Source: Streptomyces radiopugnans | GTDB lineage: Bacteria; Actinomycetota; Actinomycetes; Streptomycetales; Streptomycetaceae | Direction of reading: 5' to 3' | NCBI RefSeq assembly: GCF_900110735.1 | Contig: NZ_FOET01000007.1 | Location: 156,114-220,113, forward strand | DNA: 64,000 nt | Part shown: one piece after another, positions 6,593 to 14,024 of the stretch | How the letters are laid out: each line of letters opens with the position of its first letter | Position numbering within the stretch: the stretch's first letter is position 1 | Notes under the pieces: generated by a model | Seen by the model: the letters and a program-made list of their open reading frames with translations, nothing else | The model's database searches: none | What the model was told of the DNA's origin: nothing | Program-made: the position numbers and the translations under genes

Positions 6593-8656
6593 ATGGAGCT
6601 ACCACGGTCCTGGCTGCCGCCCGCCGCCCTCGCCGCCGCGCAGGTCGCGTGGTGGCCCCTCGACGCACTGCGCTCCGGCGGCGCCGCCCCGGGACCGGTG
6701 GCGGTGGGCGCCGGTCTGCTGGCGGTGTGCCTGGCCGCCGCCGTCCTCGGCCTGCGGCGGCAGGCGCCGGTGGGCGCGCTGGCAGGCGTCACCGCCGTGG
6801 CGGTCCTCGGGCCGGCCGCCTCGTTCCCCGGCGCGCTGGACGTGTTCGGCGCCGCCGGGGTGGCCCTCGCCCTGCACGCGGTGGCGGTGCGGTGCGAGGC
6901 GGCCACCGTCGTGATCGCGGGCGCGGCCCACCTGTGCTGGCAGCTGCTGTGGGGCACCGTGCTGTACGGCGGGAGCCGGGGCGCCGCCGCCGGCCTCGTC
7001 CTCGCCGCCCTGCCGCACGTGGTCGGCATCGGCACCGGTCTGGGCAGGCGCCGCCGGCTGGCCGCCCGGCACGCCGCCGCCGCACGGCTGGCCAGGGCCG
7101 AGGAGGAGCGGAGCAGGGCCGCCGACGAGGAGCGCCACCGGCTGGCCCGCGAACTCCACGACGTCGGCGCCCACCACCTGACCTCGGTCGTGGTCACGGC
7201 CGAGGCCGCGCGCAGGCTCGGCGGCTCCAGGCCCGAACTGGCCGCCGAGGCGCTGGAGGCCGCGGCGCGCGACGGCCGCGAGACCGTGTCCACACTGCGC
7301 GAACTGGTGGCGGTGATGCGCACCGAGGCGGAGGGGGAGCCCCGCACCTGGAACGGCCGCATCGCCGAACTCGCCACCGGAGTGGGCGGGTTGGGCGGCC
7401 CCGTGGAGACCGACCTCCGGACGGACCTGCCGGGGCGGGTGGGCGAGGCCGTCTTCGGGATCGTGCGGGAGGCACTGACGAACACGCTGCGCCACGCCCC
7501 CGGCGCGGCCGTACGGGTCGCCGTCGGACACCGCGGCGGCCTGCTGGAGGTGACCGTCGACAACGACGCCCCGCCGGCCGGCACGGCGCCGCACGCGTCC
7601 GGCGCCGTGCGCGGTCTGGGGGCGGGGCGCGGCCTTGCCGGGATGCGGGAGCGCGCGGCAGCGGCCGGCGGGCGTCTGACCGCGGGACACCGCCCCGGCG
7701 GAGGCTGGCGGGTACGGGCGGAACTGCCCGCCGAAGGCCTCGCGCCCGCGGCGTCTCCGGCGGGCGGGCGCGGGCTCCGCCGGCCCGCGCGCGTACCCCG
7801 GCCGAGCCGGCGGCGGGTGGCCCAGGTGCTCCTCGCCCTGTTCGCCGTCCTCAACCCGCTGATCCCCGCGCTGACGACCAGGACGGTCGGCTCCGCGCCC
7901 CACGGGCCGGCGGCCGACGCGCTGTACCTGCTGCTGACGGCGGTCCACGCACTGCCGCTGCTGTGGCGGCGACGCGCCCCCCTGGCGGCGCTGACGGCGG
8001 CCCTGGCCACCGCGTGGCTGTGGCCGGCGGCGGCCCTGTCCGGGGCCCTGCCCCCGGAGGTGCTGCCGCTGCTGTGGGTGGGCGCGGGGGTGGAGATCGC
8101 CGCGGTGTACTCCGTGGCGGTCCACGGCCGGTACGGCCGCGGAGCCCGGTGGGCCGCCCCCGCGGCGGGACTGCTCCTGGGCGCCGCGGTGGGCGCGAGC
8201 GCCGTCGCCGCCGGGCTGCTGCCGGACCGGTTCACCGGGCCGGCGGCGCATCTTCCGGTCACCGTGCCGCTCACCGCCGCCCTGGTGCTGGTCTTCGCGG
8301 CGGTGTGGCGGGCGGGCGCCGCCGCGCGCGCCCGCGGCGCCCGTACCGCCGCCCGTGAGCGGGCGGCGGTCCAGGAGGCCGTACGGCAGGCGGCGGAGGC
8401 GGTGCGCGCCCAGCGGCAGCACGTCGCCGAAGGGCTGCGCGGAACCGTCCTGGAACGGGCGGGCCGGGTGGTGCGCAGCGCAGAGGAGGGACGGCTGGAG
8501 GACGTGGCGGCCGAGGCGCGGGCGGCGCTGGCCGCCATGCGCGAGCTGCTCGCCACCCTCCACGAACCCGGCGGCCGGCCCGCCCGGGCGCCGGCCGCGA
8601 GGACACCGGCGCGGGAAGACGCCTCCGCGCCGCCGCGGACGGCGGTGGGTCCCTGA
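6593..8656 (+). CDS. double-length membrane sensor histidine kinase (HisKA_3 family)
   Basis: A 687-residue membrane protein. The first half has about five hydrophobic helices, a HisKA_3 dimerisation helix with the phosphoacceptor His in ARELHDVGAHH (about residue 187), and a HATPase domain whose G-boxes include GLGAGRGLAGMRERA. The second half repeats the plan: another membrane block (about 405-570) and a DHp-like helix ending in MRELLATLHEP. There the expected LHD is LRG and no ATPase follows, so this half should be inactive. The partner is probably the NarL-type regulator at 9216-9887, beyond one convergent gene. Translation looks leaderless. Confidence 0.85.
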   Translation: MELPRSWLPPAALAAAQVAWWPLDALRSGGAAPGPVAVGAGLLAVCLAAAVLGLRRQAPVGALAGVTAVAVLGPAASFPGALDVFGAAGVALALHAVAVRCEAATVVIAGAAHLCWQLLWGTVLYGGSRGAAAGLVLAALPHVVGIGTGLGRRRRLAARHAAAARLARAEEERSRAADEERHRLARELHDVGAHHLTSVVVTAEAARRLGGSRPELAAEALEAAARDGRETVSTLRELVAVMRTEAEGEPRTWNGRIAELATGVGGLGGPVETDLRTDLPGRVGEAVFGIVREALTNTLRHAPGAAVRVAVGHRGGLLEVTVDNDAPPAGTAPHASGAVRGLGAGRGLAGMRERAAAAGGRLTAGHRPGGGWRVRAELPAEGLAPAASPAGGRGLRRPARVPRPSRRRVAQVLLALFAVLNPLIPALTTRTVGSAPHGPAADALYLLLTAVHALPLLWRRRAPLAALTAALATAWLWPAAALSGALPPEVLPLLWVGAGVEIAAVYSVAVHGRYGRGARWAAPAAGLLLGAAVGASAVAAGLLPDRFTGPAAHLPVTVPLTAALVLVFAAVWRAGAAARARGARTAARERAAVQEAVRQAAEAVRAQRQHVAEGLRGTVLERAGRVVRSAEEGRLEDVAAEARAALAAMRELLATLHEPGGRPARAPAARTPAREDASAPPRTAVGP

Positions 8657-8687
8657 GCGAGGCGCCGCGGGCAGGCGGGACGTCAGC

Positions 8688-9023
8688 TCACCCGGCGTCG
8701 CCGGTGCTCCGCCCGCCCCGCCCCAGCGTGCGTACGCACCAGTTGATCAGGGCGGCGTTCGCCAGGGCGCTCACGACGACGACCGACAGATAGGTGAGGA
8801 TCCCCTCCCCGGGCGCGAGCAGGAACAGCATGCTCAGCGGAGCGGTGGCCAGCAGGGGGACGACCCCCGCCATGGAGGCGTCCTCGTGGCTCACGAGGAA
8901 GGCGTCCGCCAGCACCCACACCAGCAGGGAGCCGCACAGCGCGAGATAGGCGCGGGCCGTCCACGTCCCGGCCACCGCCGAGGCGACGCGCCGCACACGC
9001 CGCCGGTGCCGTACGCCGTCCAC
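8688..9023 (-). CDS. small membrane protein, SCO4225-like family, copy A
   Basis: A 111-residue protein with about three transmembrane helices. Its core has WTARAYLALCGSLLVWV and HEDASMAGVVPLLATAPLS. It is a clear paralogue of the protein at 10198-10581, and the pair flanks the response regulator. No function is known to me. The GTG at 9023 follows a GGGGGCAGG stretch; a second GTG at 8996 is possible. It is convergent with the kinase and divergent from the regulator. Confidence 0.7.
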   Translation of the reverse strand: MDGVRHRRRVRRVASAVAGTWTARAYLALCGSLLVWVLADAFLVSHEDASMAGVVPLLATAPLSMLFLLAPGEGILTYLSVVVVSALANAALINWCVRTLGRGGRSTGDAG

Positions 9024-9215
9024 CCTGCCCCCGATCCGTCCCCGTGCCCGTCCCCGGTCCCCGCCGGCGGCGCGCCGACGGCGGAGGAGCGCCGTCCAGA
9101 CTATCCCGCCCACCGGGGCGGAGCGGGGCGGACGGGAGCGGGCGGGCCCGTGCGCGTGGGACGATGGCGCCCAGTCGGCCGGAGCGTCCACCGGCCCGGG
9201 GCAGGGGGTGAACCC

Positions 9216-9887
9216 ATCGCCGTTCGTGTGCTGGTCGTCGACGACCAGGCCGTCGTCCGCGCGGGTTTCGCCGCGATCGTCGACGCCGAACCGGATCTGT
9301 CGGTGGTCGGCGAGGCCGGCGACGGCGCCACGGCCGTGGAACTGACGGCGGAGCTCGACCCCGACGTGGTGCTGATGGACATCCGGATGCCCGGCATGGA
9401 CGGACTGACGGCCACCCGGCTGATCGCCGGCGGCCCGGCCCGGGCCCGTGTCCTGGTGCTCACCACCTTCGACCTGGACTCCTACGTCTTCGAGGCCCTG
9501 TGCGCCGGGGCCTCCGGATTCCTGCTCAAGGACGCCCGGGCCGACGACTTCCTGGCCGCCGTCCGCGTCGTCGCCTCCGGCGACGGCATCCTGGCGCCGG
9601 CCGTGACCGGCCGCCTCATCGCCGCCTTCGCGCAGGGCGGGCCGGTCCGCCCCGAGGCCGGCGGGGCGCTGGAGCGGCTCACGCCCCGCGAGCGGGAGGT
9701 GCTGCTCCTGGTCGCCTCGGGACTGACCAACGCCGAGATCGGCGAGCGCCTGGGAGTCTCCACGGGGACGGTCAAGACCCATGTGAACGCTCTGTTCGGC
9801 AAGCTGGGGCTGCGCGACCGGGTCCAGGCGACCATCCTGGCCTACGACACCGGGCTGATCAGGCCCCGCACCACCTCCACGCGGTAG
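9216..9887 (+). CDS. NarL/LuxR-family response regulator
   Basis: About 223 residues. The receiver domain has the acidic pair in VLVVDDQ, the phosphoacceptor Asp in VVLMDIRMPGMDG, the Thr in VLTTFD and the Lys in LLKDARADD. The C-terminal LuxR-type helix-turn-helix has LTPREREVLLLVASGLTNAE and VSTGTVKTHVN. It is the likely partner of the kinase at 6593-8656. The start is a puzzle: AGGGGG (9203-9208) is spaced ideally for an ATC codon at 9216, just where the family N-terminus should begin. The nearby GTG at 9208 is out of frame. GTG 9150 or 9156 would add about 20 unconserved residues, and GTG 9228 would trim strand one. Confidence 0.85.
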   Translation: MAVRVLVVDDQAVVRAGFAAIVDAEPDLSVVGEAGDGATAVELTAELDPDVVLMDIRMPGMDGLTATRLIAGGPARARVLVLTTFDLDSYVFEALCAGASGFLLKDARADDFLAAVRVVASGDGILAPAVTGRLIAAFAQGGPVRPEAGGALERLTPREREVLLLVASGLTNAEIGERLGVSTGTVKTHVNALFGKLGLRDRVQATILAYDTGLIRPRTTSTR

Positions 9888-9982
9888 GCGCGCCCCGCCG
9901 GTCCGTCCCCGCCGACCCGTCCTCGGCCGGGCGAAGGCCCCCGCGGTGCCCGCGGCGTCCGGCCGACCGCCGGTACGAGACC

Positions 9983-10002
9983 CCTCTACCCAGAGGTAGA
10001 GG
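9983..10002. promoter_or_regulatory. hairpin or operator before membrane protein copy B
   Basis: CCTCTACC (9983-9990) and GGTAGAGG (9995-10002) form an 8-bp inverted repeat with loop CAGA, about 200 bp upstream of copy B. It could be an operator for the adjacent response regulator or a weak terminator for it. The remaining gap from 9888 to 10197 shows no gene. Confidence 0.35.
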
Positions 10003-10197
10003 AGAGGTTCCTGCCGGTGGCCGAGGAGTTCGCGGGTTCCCCCGCGCGATCCTGGAATCACAGGCCGGCACGGTCCACCGGATCCCGCCCCCCGGGAGGG
10101 ACGGTGTGTGCCGCACGTCCGGCCGGCGAGCGCCGCGAACCCCCGTGGAACGCGCGGCACGACGGGCAGCGAACGACGAACGGGAAGAAAGAGACGG

Positions 10198-10581
10198 GTG
10201 AGCGAGATGGCCGTGCACGACGGTACGCGGGGCAACGGGGACAGGGGCGGGAACGGGAGCGGCAAGGGGAGGCTTCCGCTGCGCGTCGGAGGCGTCGCGG
10301 ACAACTGGCCCGCCCGGATCTACCTGGCGGTGTGCGCGGCACTGGTGCTGTGGGTCGTGCTGGACGCGGCGGTCCTCCCGCACGAGGACGCCTCGATGGC
10401 GGGGGTGTGGCCCGTGGCGGCCACCGCCCCGACCAGTCTGCTCGCCCTCGCCGTGCCGCTGCCCGACGGTCCCGTCGGGGCGGCGCTCCTGCTGGGCCTG
10501 GTCTCACTGGCCGCCGTGGTCAACGCCTGGGTGTTCAGCGCCGTGCTGCGCCGGGTCCGCACGCGCACCGCACACGCCTGA
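10198..10581 (+). CDS. small membrane protein, SCO4225-like family, copy B
   Basis: A 127-residue protein with a Gly/Arg-rich N-terminal tail of about 30 residues and about three membrane helices. It shares the W-x-AR-x-YLA-x-C core and the exact string HEDASMAGV with copy A at 8688-9023. The GTG at 10198 follows AGAAAGAG; an in-frame ATG at 10207 after GGTGAG is equally plausible. No function is known to me. Its position downstream of the response regulator suggests it is a target or accessory of that system, which is inference. Confidence 0.75.
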   Translation: MSEMAVHDGTRGNGDRGGNGSGKGRLPLRVGGVADNWPARIYLAVCAALVLWVVLDAAVLPHEDASMAGVWPVAATAPTSLLALAVPLPDGPVGAALLLGLVSLAAVVNAWVFSAVLRRVRTRTAHA

Positions 10582-10589
10582 GGCCTCGC

Positions 10590-10618
10590 GCGGGCGGCGG
10601 CGCGACGCCGCCGCCCGC
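10590..10618 (+). terminator. terminator after membrane protein copy B
   Basis: A 13-bp perfect GC stem (10590-10602 with 10606-10618) with a 3-nt loop begins 8 nt after the stop codon. Confidence 0.65.
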
Positions 10619-10690
10619 ACCCGCGGATGATCCCGCGATCGGCGCCGGCGGTGTGTGATGCTGGGCGGGACCATGCCGGTCGGACGGCGT

Positions 10691-10710
10691 ACAGCGACGT
10701 ACAGCGACGT
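10691..10710. repeat. tandem duplication of ACAGCGACGT
   Basis: Two perfect 10-bp copies in direct tandem lie immediately upstream of the ribosome site of the PPOX-family gene. They may be an operator pair or a small duplication. Confidence 0.5.
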
Positions 10711-10727
10711 GCCGAGGAGTGCCACCC

Positions 10728-11147
10728 ATGTCGAAGCCACCGCTTCCCGAAGCGGCCGTGACCATGCTGGAGAAGGCCAATCCGGCCGTCATCACGACCC
10801 TGCGGCCGGACGGCCAGCCGGTGTCCACCGCCACCTGGTACCTGTGGGACGGCGGCCGGGTGCTGGTGAACATGGACGAGGCCCGCAAACGGCTCCAGCA
10901 CGTGCGCAACGACCCCCGTGTCACCCTCACCGTGCTCGACGAGGGCAACTGGTACACCCACGTCAGCCTCATCGGCCGCGTCGCCGAGATCCGAGACGAT
11001 CCGGAGCTCGCCGACATCGACCGGCTGGCCCGCCACTACCTCGGCGAGCCGTATCCGCGGCGGGACCGCCGCCGCGTCAGCGCCTGGATCGAGATCGACC
11101 GCTGGCACGGCTGGGGCTCGCTGAAGGACAGCGACCAACCCGGATGA
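10728..11147 (+). CDS. PPOX-class F420/FMN-binding oxidoreductase
   Basis: A 139-residue split-barrel flavoprotein of the pyridoxamine-phosphate-oxidase-like class. The strand pattern AVITTLRPDGQPVSTATWYL followed by RKRLQHVRNDPRVTLTVLD matches actinobacterial F420-dependent members. It would bind F420 or FMN and reduce an unknown substrate in the cytoplasm. The ATG at 10728 follows GAGGAG (10714-10719). It is a single-gene unit bounded by hairpin terminators, so context does not suggest a substrate. Confidence 0.75.
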   Translation: MSKPPLPEAAVTMLEKANPAVITTLRPDGQPVSTATWYLWDGGRVLVNMDEARKRLQHVRNDPRVTLTVLDEGNWYTHVSLIGRVAEIRDDPELADIDRLARHYLGEPYPRRDRRRVSAWIEIDRWHGWGSLKDSDQPG

Positions 11148-11156
11148 CACCTCACC

Positions 11157-11200
11157 GGCCTTGTGCCCGGCCCCTCGTGTGAGGGGCCGGGCACAAGGCC
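11157..11200. terminator. strong terminator after the PPOX gene
   Basis: A perfect 20-bp stem (11157-11176 with 11181-11200) with loop GTGT starts 9 nt after the stop codon. The gap from 11201 to 11369 shows no further gene. Confidence 0.85.
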
Positions 11201-11369
11201 GTCCGGCTGCGGGCGGGCACCACGGGCCCGGCGGCGGGCCGCGGGGCGGAAGGCGGGCCGTGCCCGGGCCGCGAGGCCCGGTCGAGGGGGCCGCGAGCCG
11301 GCAGGAGTGTTCTTCTCCGTACGGGGCACCGGTCGATGACAGCCCGGTTCGGTTGTTTCAGGAGGCACC

Positions 11370-11567
11370 GTGACGGAAACCATCGTTCTCATCCTCGGCC
11401 TGGTGGTCGCGCCCATAGCCGCCCTGGCCCTGCTCACCTGGGGTCTGAACGGCACCGTGTGGCTGCTGGACCGCTTCGCCGGCCGGAGGGAGGCGGTGGC
11501 GCGGACCGTGCGGTGGCGGGCGCCGCAGACGAGCCCGGGCGGCGGCGCCGAGACCCTTCCCCGCTGA
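11370..11567 (+). CDS. small single-helix membrane protein, function unknown
   Basis: A 65-residue protein starting MTETIVLILGLVVAPIAALA, with one or two hydrophobic helices and a basic, proline-containing tail. The GTG at 11370 has AGGAGG 5 nt upstream, a strong signal for a real gene. I do not recognise a family. Confidence 0.65.
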   Translation: MTETIVLILGLVVAPIAALALLTWGLNGTVWLLDRFAGRREAVARTVRWRAPQTSPGGGAETLPR

Positions 11568-11675
11568 CCCCCGCCGCCTCCCCGCAGCCTCCGTGCCGGT
11601 TCTCCGCTGACCCTGCCGGGGCATGGGCGGGGGAATCCGGCATGGCATCCGGCCCGGCCGGTCACACGTCGAGCC

Positions 11676-11987
11676 ATGAGCGATTCACCGAGCACACCCC
11701 CCGCAGGCCCGGCGGACGAACGGGCCGTCCGGCGTCTGGTACCGGTCTGGCTGGAGGAGGCGGCCCGCCATGACGCGGAAGCGGCCGAGCGGGCCCGGCA
11801 GGAGTGGGAGCAGGGCCGGCTGTCCCCCGACGCCGCCAGGGAACTGGCGGACTGGGTGACGGCCCGGGTCACCGACACCGGGTTCAACGAGGACGAGGGG
11901 CCTTCCAGGCGGGGACCCGCACACGTCAGCGTGGCCGACAAGGCCGCGGTCCACCGGTGGCTGGCCGCCCGGGGGCACGACGTGTGA
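11676..11987 (+). CDS. conserved hypothetical protein, acidic and helical
   Basis: A 103-residue soluble protein starting MSDSPSTPPAGPADERAVR, with an alpha-helical, charged middle (WLEEAARHDAEAAERARQEW) and an ordered C-terminal part. No catalytic motif is visible and I do not recognise a family. The ATG at 11676 has only a weak ribosome site. It is convergent with the next gene. Confidence 0.6.
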   Translation: MSDSPSTPPAGPADERAVRRLVPVWLEEAARHDAEAAERARQEWEQGRLSPDAARELADWVTARVTDTGFNEDEGPSRRGPAHVSVADKAAVHRWLAARGHDV

Positions 11988-11992
11988 GGCGG

Positions 11993-12015
11993 TGCCGGAA
12001 TCCGGGAATCCGGCA
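11993..12015. terminator. weak hairpin between convergent genes
   Basis: TGCCGGA (11993-11999) pairs with TCCGGCA (12009-12015) across a 9-nt loop made of a GGAATCC duplication, between two convergent stop codons. Confidence 0.4.
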
Positions 12016-12028
12016 GCGGGGCGGCGGC

Positions 12029-12259
12029 TCAGGCCCAGGTGTACTTGTCGCCGCCCACCCAGCGCACGGTGGCCGGGTCGTCCAGGTCCACCGGACTCAG
12101 ACCCGCGTCGTACGCCAGCCGGACCACGTCGGTCAGGTCATGGGCGAGGCCCACCGGCTCCCCTCTGACCTGGACGGTGCGGAACGGCCGGTCCCCGTGT
12201 GTCACGCCCCAGACGATGATCGGGGGCTGCGGCGGCGTCTCGTCGGTCACGTCTCCCAT
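12029..12259 (-). CDS. small hypothetical protein
   Basis: A 76-residue protein with a core reading IIVWGVTHGDRPFRTVQV and VGLAHDLTDVVRLAYDAG, ending GGDKYTWA. It is acidic, without membrane segments, and I do not recognise the family. ATG 12259 is used here; GTG 12250, three codons in, is an alternative. It lies on the same strand as the NUDIX gene, with a tandem-repeat tract between them. Confidence 0.6.
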   Translation of the reverse strand: MGDVTDETPPQPPIIVWGVTHGDRPFRTVQVRGEPVGLAHDLTDVVRLAYDAGLSPVDLDDPATVRWVGGDKYTWA

Positions 12260-12278
12260 CGTGTACCGCCGCGGGCGG

Positions 12279-12317
12279 CCCCGCACTCCGGCCCCGCACT
12301 CCGGCCCCGCACTCCGG
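12279..12317. repeat. three tandem copies of CCCCGCACTCCGG
   Basis: Perfect 13-bp units at 12279-12291, 12292-12304 and 12305-12317 fill the space between the small hypothetical gene and the NUDIX gene; the last unit abuts the NUDIX stop codon. Confidence 0.9.
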
Positions 12318-12785
12318 CTACGCGTTCCGGCCAGGGCCGGCCTCGCGCTCGATCAGAGGCCGGTGCGACTCCTGCAGTCCCTCGGGCAGGTCGCCGGGCG
12401 CGAACCACCTCGCCTCCAGGATCTCGAGGGGGGCGACCCGAAGGGTGCCGCCGGTGAGCCGGGCCTCGTAGGCGACCTCCGCCCGCAGCCGGTATCCGCT
12501 GGTGAGGCGGACGAGTTCGCCGACGCGCACCTCGAGCCCGGTCTCCTCGCGCACCTCGCGGACGACCGTCTCCTGGAAGGTCTCACCCTTCTTCGCGTAC
12601 CCCGTCGGCAGGCCCCAGGGGCGGGCCTCGCGCCACATGCGGTGTCTGAGGAGGAGCACGCTGCCGTCCGCGTCGCGCACGACGCCGGTGACGCCCACCA
12701 TGAACTTCGGGTTGGCGAGCCACAGCAGGCGCCACTGCAGCCGGCCGCCGATGCGGTGCCAGATCCGGGCGGCGATCCTCTTCAC
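12318..12785 (-). CDS. NUDIX hydrolase
   Basis: A 155-residue protein with a complete Nudix box: G-x5-E-x7-REVREETGL, starting at GYAKKGE. Nudix enzymes cleave nucleoside diphosphates linked to another moiety and need Mg2+ or Mn2+ bound by the glutamates. The N-terminal helix, rich in Trp and Arg, is unusual for a housekeeping MutT. The GTG at 12785 has GAAGGAG upstream; an in-frame start at 12869 looks too early. The substrate cannot be inferred. Confidence 0.85.
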   Translation of the reverse strand: MKRIAARIWHRIGGRLQWRLLWLANPKFMVGVTGVVRDADGSVLLLRHRMWREARPWGLPTGYAKKGETFQETVVREVREETGLEVRVGELVRLTSGYRLRAEVAYEARLTGGTLRVAPLEILEARWFAPGDLPEGLQESHRPLIEREAGPGRNA

Positions 12786-12976
12786 GGGGTCTTCTCCTTC
12801 GGTGGGTCCGGAGTGGGGCGCCGTCCGCGCCGCGCCGGTGCGCAGCCGTGCGGAGGTGCCGCCGTTCACGATGACGCACCCGCCCCTCCCGGTGCGTCAG
12901 GCGCTCGGGGCCGACCGGTGCGCGCCGTCCGCCGGCCGGGCGCCTCCGGCCCCATCCCCCTTGCCGCGCAAGCGAC

Positions 12977-12990
12977 TTGAACGTGTTCAA
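12977..12990. promoter_or_regulatory. TetR-type operator 1, TTGAACGTGTTCAA
   Basis: An inverted repeat with 6-bp arms and a 2-bp centre, upstream of the membrane protein/DCC/TetR operon. It is the reverse complement of operator 2, 45 bp downstream (centre to centre). The TetR at 14025-14987 is the likely binder. Confidence 0.7.
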
Positions 12991-13020
12991 AAACAGGTCT
13001 ACAGTCCGGTGCAACAGCTT

Positions 13021-13036
13021 TTTGAACACGTTCAAA
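13021..13036. promoter_or_regulatory. TetR-type operator 2, TTTGAACACGTTCAAA
   Basis: An inverted repeat with 7-bp perfect arms and centre AC, 25 bp before the membrane protein start codon. Its placement would block transcription of the operon. Confidence 0.7.
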
Positions 13037-13061
13037 GAGCGCTTCACGAAGGGGTGGGGGC

Positions 13062-13469
13062 ATGGACCTCACTGTGGTCACGTACGTCGTCTACCTGGCC
13101 GTCAGCATCGCTCTGACGGTCTGGGTGGCGCGCACGCTCAGCAGGAACGGGCAGATCTTCCTCGAGGACGTCCTGCGCGGGAACGAGAAGCTCGCGGACG
13201 CCGTGAACCACCTGCTGGTGGTCGGGTTCTACCTCGTCAACCTCGGCTTCGTCGCCCTGTACCTGAGGGTCGGGGCCCCGGTGGACGACACCAGGGGGGT
13301 GTTCGAGGCGCTGTCGAAGCAGCTGGGCGTGGTGCTGCTGGTCCTCGGTGTGCTGCACCTGGGGAACGTCTACGTCCTCAACCGGATCCGGCGGCGGAGC
13401 GCGATGGAGCGCGAGCAGACGCCTCCGGTGCCCCCGCAGGGCTGGACCGCTCCGGCCGCCGGGGCGTGA
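13062..13469 (+). CDS. integral membrane protein, function unknown
   Basis: A 135-residue protein with about three helices (VVTYVVYLAVSIALTVWVA, LLVVGFYLVNLGFVALYL, LGVVLLVLGVLHLGNVYVL) and a basic, proline-rich cytoplasmic tail. It is the first gene of an operon with a DCC-family oxidoreductase (4-nt overlap) and a TetR regulator, behind two operator palindromes. A role in membrane or redox homeostasis is possible but unproven. Confidence 0.75.
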   Translation: MDLTVVTYVVYLAVSIALTVWVARTLSRNGQIFLEDVLRGNEKLADAVNHLLVVGFYLVNLGFVALYLRVGAPVDDTRGVFEALSKQLGVVLLVLGVLHLGNVYVLNRIRRRSAMEREQTPPVPPQGWTAPAAGA

Positions 13470-14014
13470 CGGGCGTGCCGGGGACGGCCGCCGGAGACCG
13501 GGACGCCGTGCGCGTCCCGGTCCGCCGGCTGACGGTGCTCTACGACGCGGACTGCCCGCTGTGCCGGCACATCCGCGACTGGCTGGCGCGGCAGCGCCAG
13601 CTCGTCCCCCTCGACCCGGTGCCCGCCGGCTCGCCGGAGGCGCGGCGCAGACTGCCCGGACTCGACCACGGCCGGACCCTGGAGGAGATCACGGTCGTGG
13701 GGGACGGTGGGCAGGTCTACCGGGGACCGGCCGCCTGGATCGTGTGCCTGTGGGCCCTGGCCGAGTACCGGCCCACGGCCCACCGGCTCAGCACCCCGGC
13801 GGGCGCGCCGCTGGCGCGCGCGGCGGTGCTCGCCGCGGCGAAGTACCGGCGGGCGGCGCGCAGGCCGCACGGGAGCGGCGACTGGGGCGGGCAGGCCTAC
13901 CGCACGGACGACGGCTGGAGTTACGCCCCGGGCACGGGCTGGACCTTCACCGGCCAGGCCCCGCCCTCCTCCCTCCCCCCGGCCTGCGGGGGGAGCTGCC
14001 CGGCGCCCGATTAG
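13466..14014 (+). CDS. DCC-family (DUF393) thiol-disulfide oxidoreductase-like protein
   Basis: A 182-residue protein with the family signature YDADCPLCRHIRDWL near residue 21, holding a CxxC pair, and the usual AAWIVCLWALAEYRP helix. DCC proteins look like thioredoxin relatives, but their reactions are mostly unknown. The GTG at 13466 overlaps the upstream stop codon as GTGA, so translation is coupled to the membrane protein. The C-terminal part (WSYAPGTGWTF) is unusual for the family. Confidence 0.78.
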   Translation: MTGVPGTAAGDRDAVRVPVRRLTVLYDADCPLCRHIRDWLARQRQLVPLDPVPAGSPEARRRLPGLDHGRTLEEITVVGDGGQVYRGPAAWIVCLWALAEYRPTAHRLSTPAGAPLARAAVLAAAKYRRAARRPHGSGDWGGQAYRTDDGWSYAPGTGWTFTGQAPPSSLPPACGGSCPAPD

Positions 14015-14017
14015 GCT
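14012..14017 (+). promoter_or_regulatory. -10 box for a leaderless tetR transcript
   Basis: TAGGCT at 14012-14017 lies 7 nt before GTG 14025 and overlaps the DCC gene stop codon. There is no ribosome site, so tetR may have its own leaderless promoter. Confidence 0.45.
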
Positions 14018-14024
14018 CACCCGT

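Noticed and set aside
4230..6914. Very long plus-strand frame (894 codons) opposite the SpoIIE gene
   Set aside because: Low-complexity composition and no motifs; the opposite strand has four recognisable domains.
10203..10260. Gly-rich repeat in the N-terminus of membrane protein copy B as a separate short ORF
   Set aside because: It is in frame with copy B and explained as its disordered tail.
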